From CAZGOM01 sp964542875 (GTDB lineage Bacteria > Planctomycetota > Phycisphaerae > Phycisphaerales > Phycisphaeraceae), in the NCBI GenBank assembly GCA_964542875.1, contig CAZIWA010000130.1, positions 1 to 15,229 on the forward strand: 15,229 nt of DNA. Reading direction: 5' to 3'. Positions within the stretch are counted from its first letter, which is position 1, and every line of letters begins with the position of its first letter. The position numbers were made by a program, and so were the translations under genes. The notes under the pieces are model-generated. The model did no database searches and had not been told where the DNA came from. It saw only the letters and a list, made by a program, of their open reading frames with translations. This document shows positions 13,888 to 15,229 of this stretch, piece after piece.

Positions 13888-15065
13888 GGGGTGAGTGCGC
13901 GTTTCCATAGTGGGCCTTGGGTGAGGGCGTAGAGGAGGACGGCGTCGCCGACTTGATTGCCGGCGGCGTAGTAGATGCCGCCGGCGGGGGATGGGGTGGG
14001 GAAGCCGCCGAGGTTGAGAGTGGTGAGAAGGCGGGTGAGTTTTGGACGGTCGTTAAAACTGGCGGCGGCGAGGATGGCCAGACCGCTGGAGCCGGTGCTG
14101 AGGTTGACGACGGGGATGGTGGGGCCGGAGTCGACATCGTCTGCGCGCGGGGCGCCGGACGGCCACTCGCTGGCCCAGGTGAAGCCCAGGAAAGTGTGGT
14201 CGAGGAAACGGGAGGCGCGGCTGTATTGATCCTGGGCAAATTCAGGATCGATGAGCTGGAGGCAGTGGGCCGTCATCCAGAGCGATGTGCCTTCGGGGCC
14301 GTCACCGGCCTGGCCTTTGGTGGTGGCGTAGGAATTGAGCATTCCGGTGTTAAAGTCGACAAGGTGTTCCTTGGCGCTGGCGAGCCATCGGTTGATGAAG
14401 GGGGAATGGTCTTGATTGTCGAGCTTGTCGGCGAGTTTCAGTGCGGCGAGGGCCATGGTGTGGTCGAAGGCCCAGCACTGATTGGGGTAGCTTTCAGCGA
14501 GCATGACGGGACTTTTTTCAATGCGCTCGATGGCGGCGTGCAAGCGGGACCACATGGCGTCTTTGTATTGAAGTTTTTCCGCGACCAGCCGACGAGCGGC
14601 GATCATGAGGGCGATCTCGCCGTCGATAAAGAGGCTGCGCGGGGGCTGCTCGACAAATGTCCGGTATCGGGCGTAGGGCATGAGGAAGATGTAGATGCCT
14701 TGCTGGGCTTCCATGCGAAGGGTTTCATCAATGATGTCGTCGATGATTTCGAGGTTTTTGGCGGTGGTGGAAGAATCGCGCAGGCTGATGTTGGCAAGAG
14801 CAAGGACAAGGTAAGTGCGGCCCATGAAGTCCCATTCGGGATTGGTCTTGCGCATGAGATCGAGCTGCTTTTTGCGGTCCTGAGGGTTGGCCCAAAGAGC
14901 AAGCTGGCGGTCGGCGAGAGAGCGGGCCAGGGGCGAGATGCCGGTTTGAGCGGGGAGGTCCATGGGCGAGGGTTTGAAGAAGAAGTGGACACAGGGGAGC
15001 CAGAGTGCTGCGGCGATGAGCAGGCACAGGGGCGTGCGGAGTGATTTTTTAATTCGGTGTGGCAT
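13884..15065 (-). CDS. Signal-anchored protein, probably an alpha-helical barrel; distant linalool dehydratase/isomerase-like or glycosidase-like fold
   Basis: This is a 393-residue protein. After a basic start comes a hydrophobic signal/anchor (about 11-30, TPLCLLIAAALWLPCVHFFF), so the bulk lies outside the cytoplasm. The rest is rich in amphipathic helices with conserved-looking turns: NPEWDFMGRTYLVLAL (75-90), FIDGEIALMIAARRL (146-160), ESYPNQCWAFDHTMALAALK (191-210), AKEHLVDFNTGML (231-243), GPEGTSLWMTAHCLQLIDPE (256-275) and DDVDSGPTIP (309-318). This pattern fits an (alpha/alpha)6-type barrel. The Y-P-N-Q-C-W turn followed by A-L-x-L-x-D-x-L-D recalls the linalool dehydratase/isomerase-like family, but that link is weak and from memory. 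The start at 15065 directly precedes the signal segment. The frame is open upstream to the window edge, but that sequence is not protein-like. Confidence 0.82.
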   Translation of the reverse strand: MPHRIKKSLRTPLCLLIAAALWLPCVHFFFKPSPMDLPAQTGISPLARSLADRQLALWANPQDRKKQLDLMRKTNPEWDFMGRTYLVLALANISLRDSSTTAKNLEIIDDIIDETLRMEAQQGIYIFLMPYARYRTFVEQPPRSLFIDGEIALMIAARRLVAEKLQYKDAMWSRLHAAIERIEKSPVMLAESYPNQCWAFDHTMALAALKLADKLDNQDHSPFINRWLASAKEHLVDFNTGMLNSYATTKGQAGDGPEGTSLWMTAHCLQLIDPEFAQDQYSRASRFLDHTFLGFTWASEWPSGAPRADDVDSGPTIPVVNLSTGSSGLAILAAASFNDRPKLTRLLTTLNLGGFPTPSPAGGIYYAAGNQVGDAVLLYALTQGPLWKRALTP

Positions 15066-15229
15066 GGTGTGGGTATGCTGAATGGTGTGTGCTGGTGGAT
15101 ACTTTACGATGCAAAGTGAAGGTTGGTTCAGGCACAGTTGAAGGGGTTTATGGATTTTTGGAAGTTGATGGAGTTTGTGGTGGAGAGTGCGCGGTAGTGT
15201 GATTGCGAAAGTGTTGTTTTTTGAATCGA
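15066..15229. other. Window-end spacer, no gene assigned
   Basis: These 164 bp lie upstream of the 393-residue gene. On the minus strand a frame stays open from the window edge to a TGA at 15128-15130 (33 residues) and could be the tail of an upstream gene, but its composition is unconvincing. The stretch is noticeably richer in A+T than the coding parts and may hold the promoter of the gene at 15065. Confidence 0.4.

Noticed and set aside
13917..15044. 375-residue plus-strand frame
   Set aside because: Antisense of the 393-residue protein; Gly/Glu/Val-rich shadow without motifs.

Overview
The window looks like a scaffold fragment from a GC-rich planctomycete, most likely class Phycisphaerae. 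Four things point there, none decisive: a YdjY-type protein with a TQPA-rich linker, many zinc-ribbon membrane proteins with a Y-x-L-x-G...CPEC pattern, a SWIM/SNF2-type N-terminus, and many genes without a Shine-Dalgarno motif. I support 15 protein genes, 12 of them on the minus strand. The 100-N gap at 5992-6091 is flanked by exact 55-bp copies of the same sequence, which marks an assembly join rather than biology.

Left part (1-4187). An N-terminal fragment of a SWIM zinc-finger protein, probably an SNF2-type helicase, runs off the left edge. The P-loop ATPase/GTPase gene ychF lies upstream of it. Across a 264-bp divergent spacer is a small membrane-anchored protein on the plus strand; its leader carries a good promoter and a perfect 10+10 bp palindrome. 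A minus-strand pair follows: an exported YdjY-domain protein and an uncharacterised 178-residue protein.

Middle (4188-10862). A MscS-family mechanosensitive channel is transcribed away from the YdjY gene across 73 bp. After it come the gap and about 315 bp of repeat-like, gene-free DNA. The centrepiece is a tandem array of five minus-strand paralogues (10688 down to 6462). Each has an N-terminal zinc ribbon with the same CX2C-X12-CX2C spacing, fused to a divergent domain of about six membrane helices. Three of the four junctions are 4-bp ATGA stop/start overlaps, so the array is almost certainly one translationally coupled operon. Its function is unknown, and it is the best candidate here for an undescribed system.

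Right part (10863-15229). A class I glutamine amidotransferase is transcribed away from the array and ends in a textbook intrinsic terminator. Converging on it is an AAA+ ATPase with an unrecognised N-terminal domain. About 420 bp of hairpin-rich, gene-free DNA follows, including a 20-bp exact match to the spacer near 6420. Last is a coupled pair: a secreted or anchored, probably alpha-helical-barrel protein and a two-helix membrane protein.

The plus strand appears G-rich throughout, whichever strand is coding: plus-strand genes favour G-ending codons and minus-strand genes favour C-ending codons. This suggests a replication-linked strand skew with most genes on the lagging strand.
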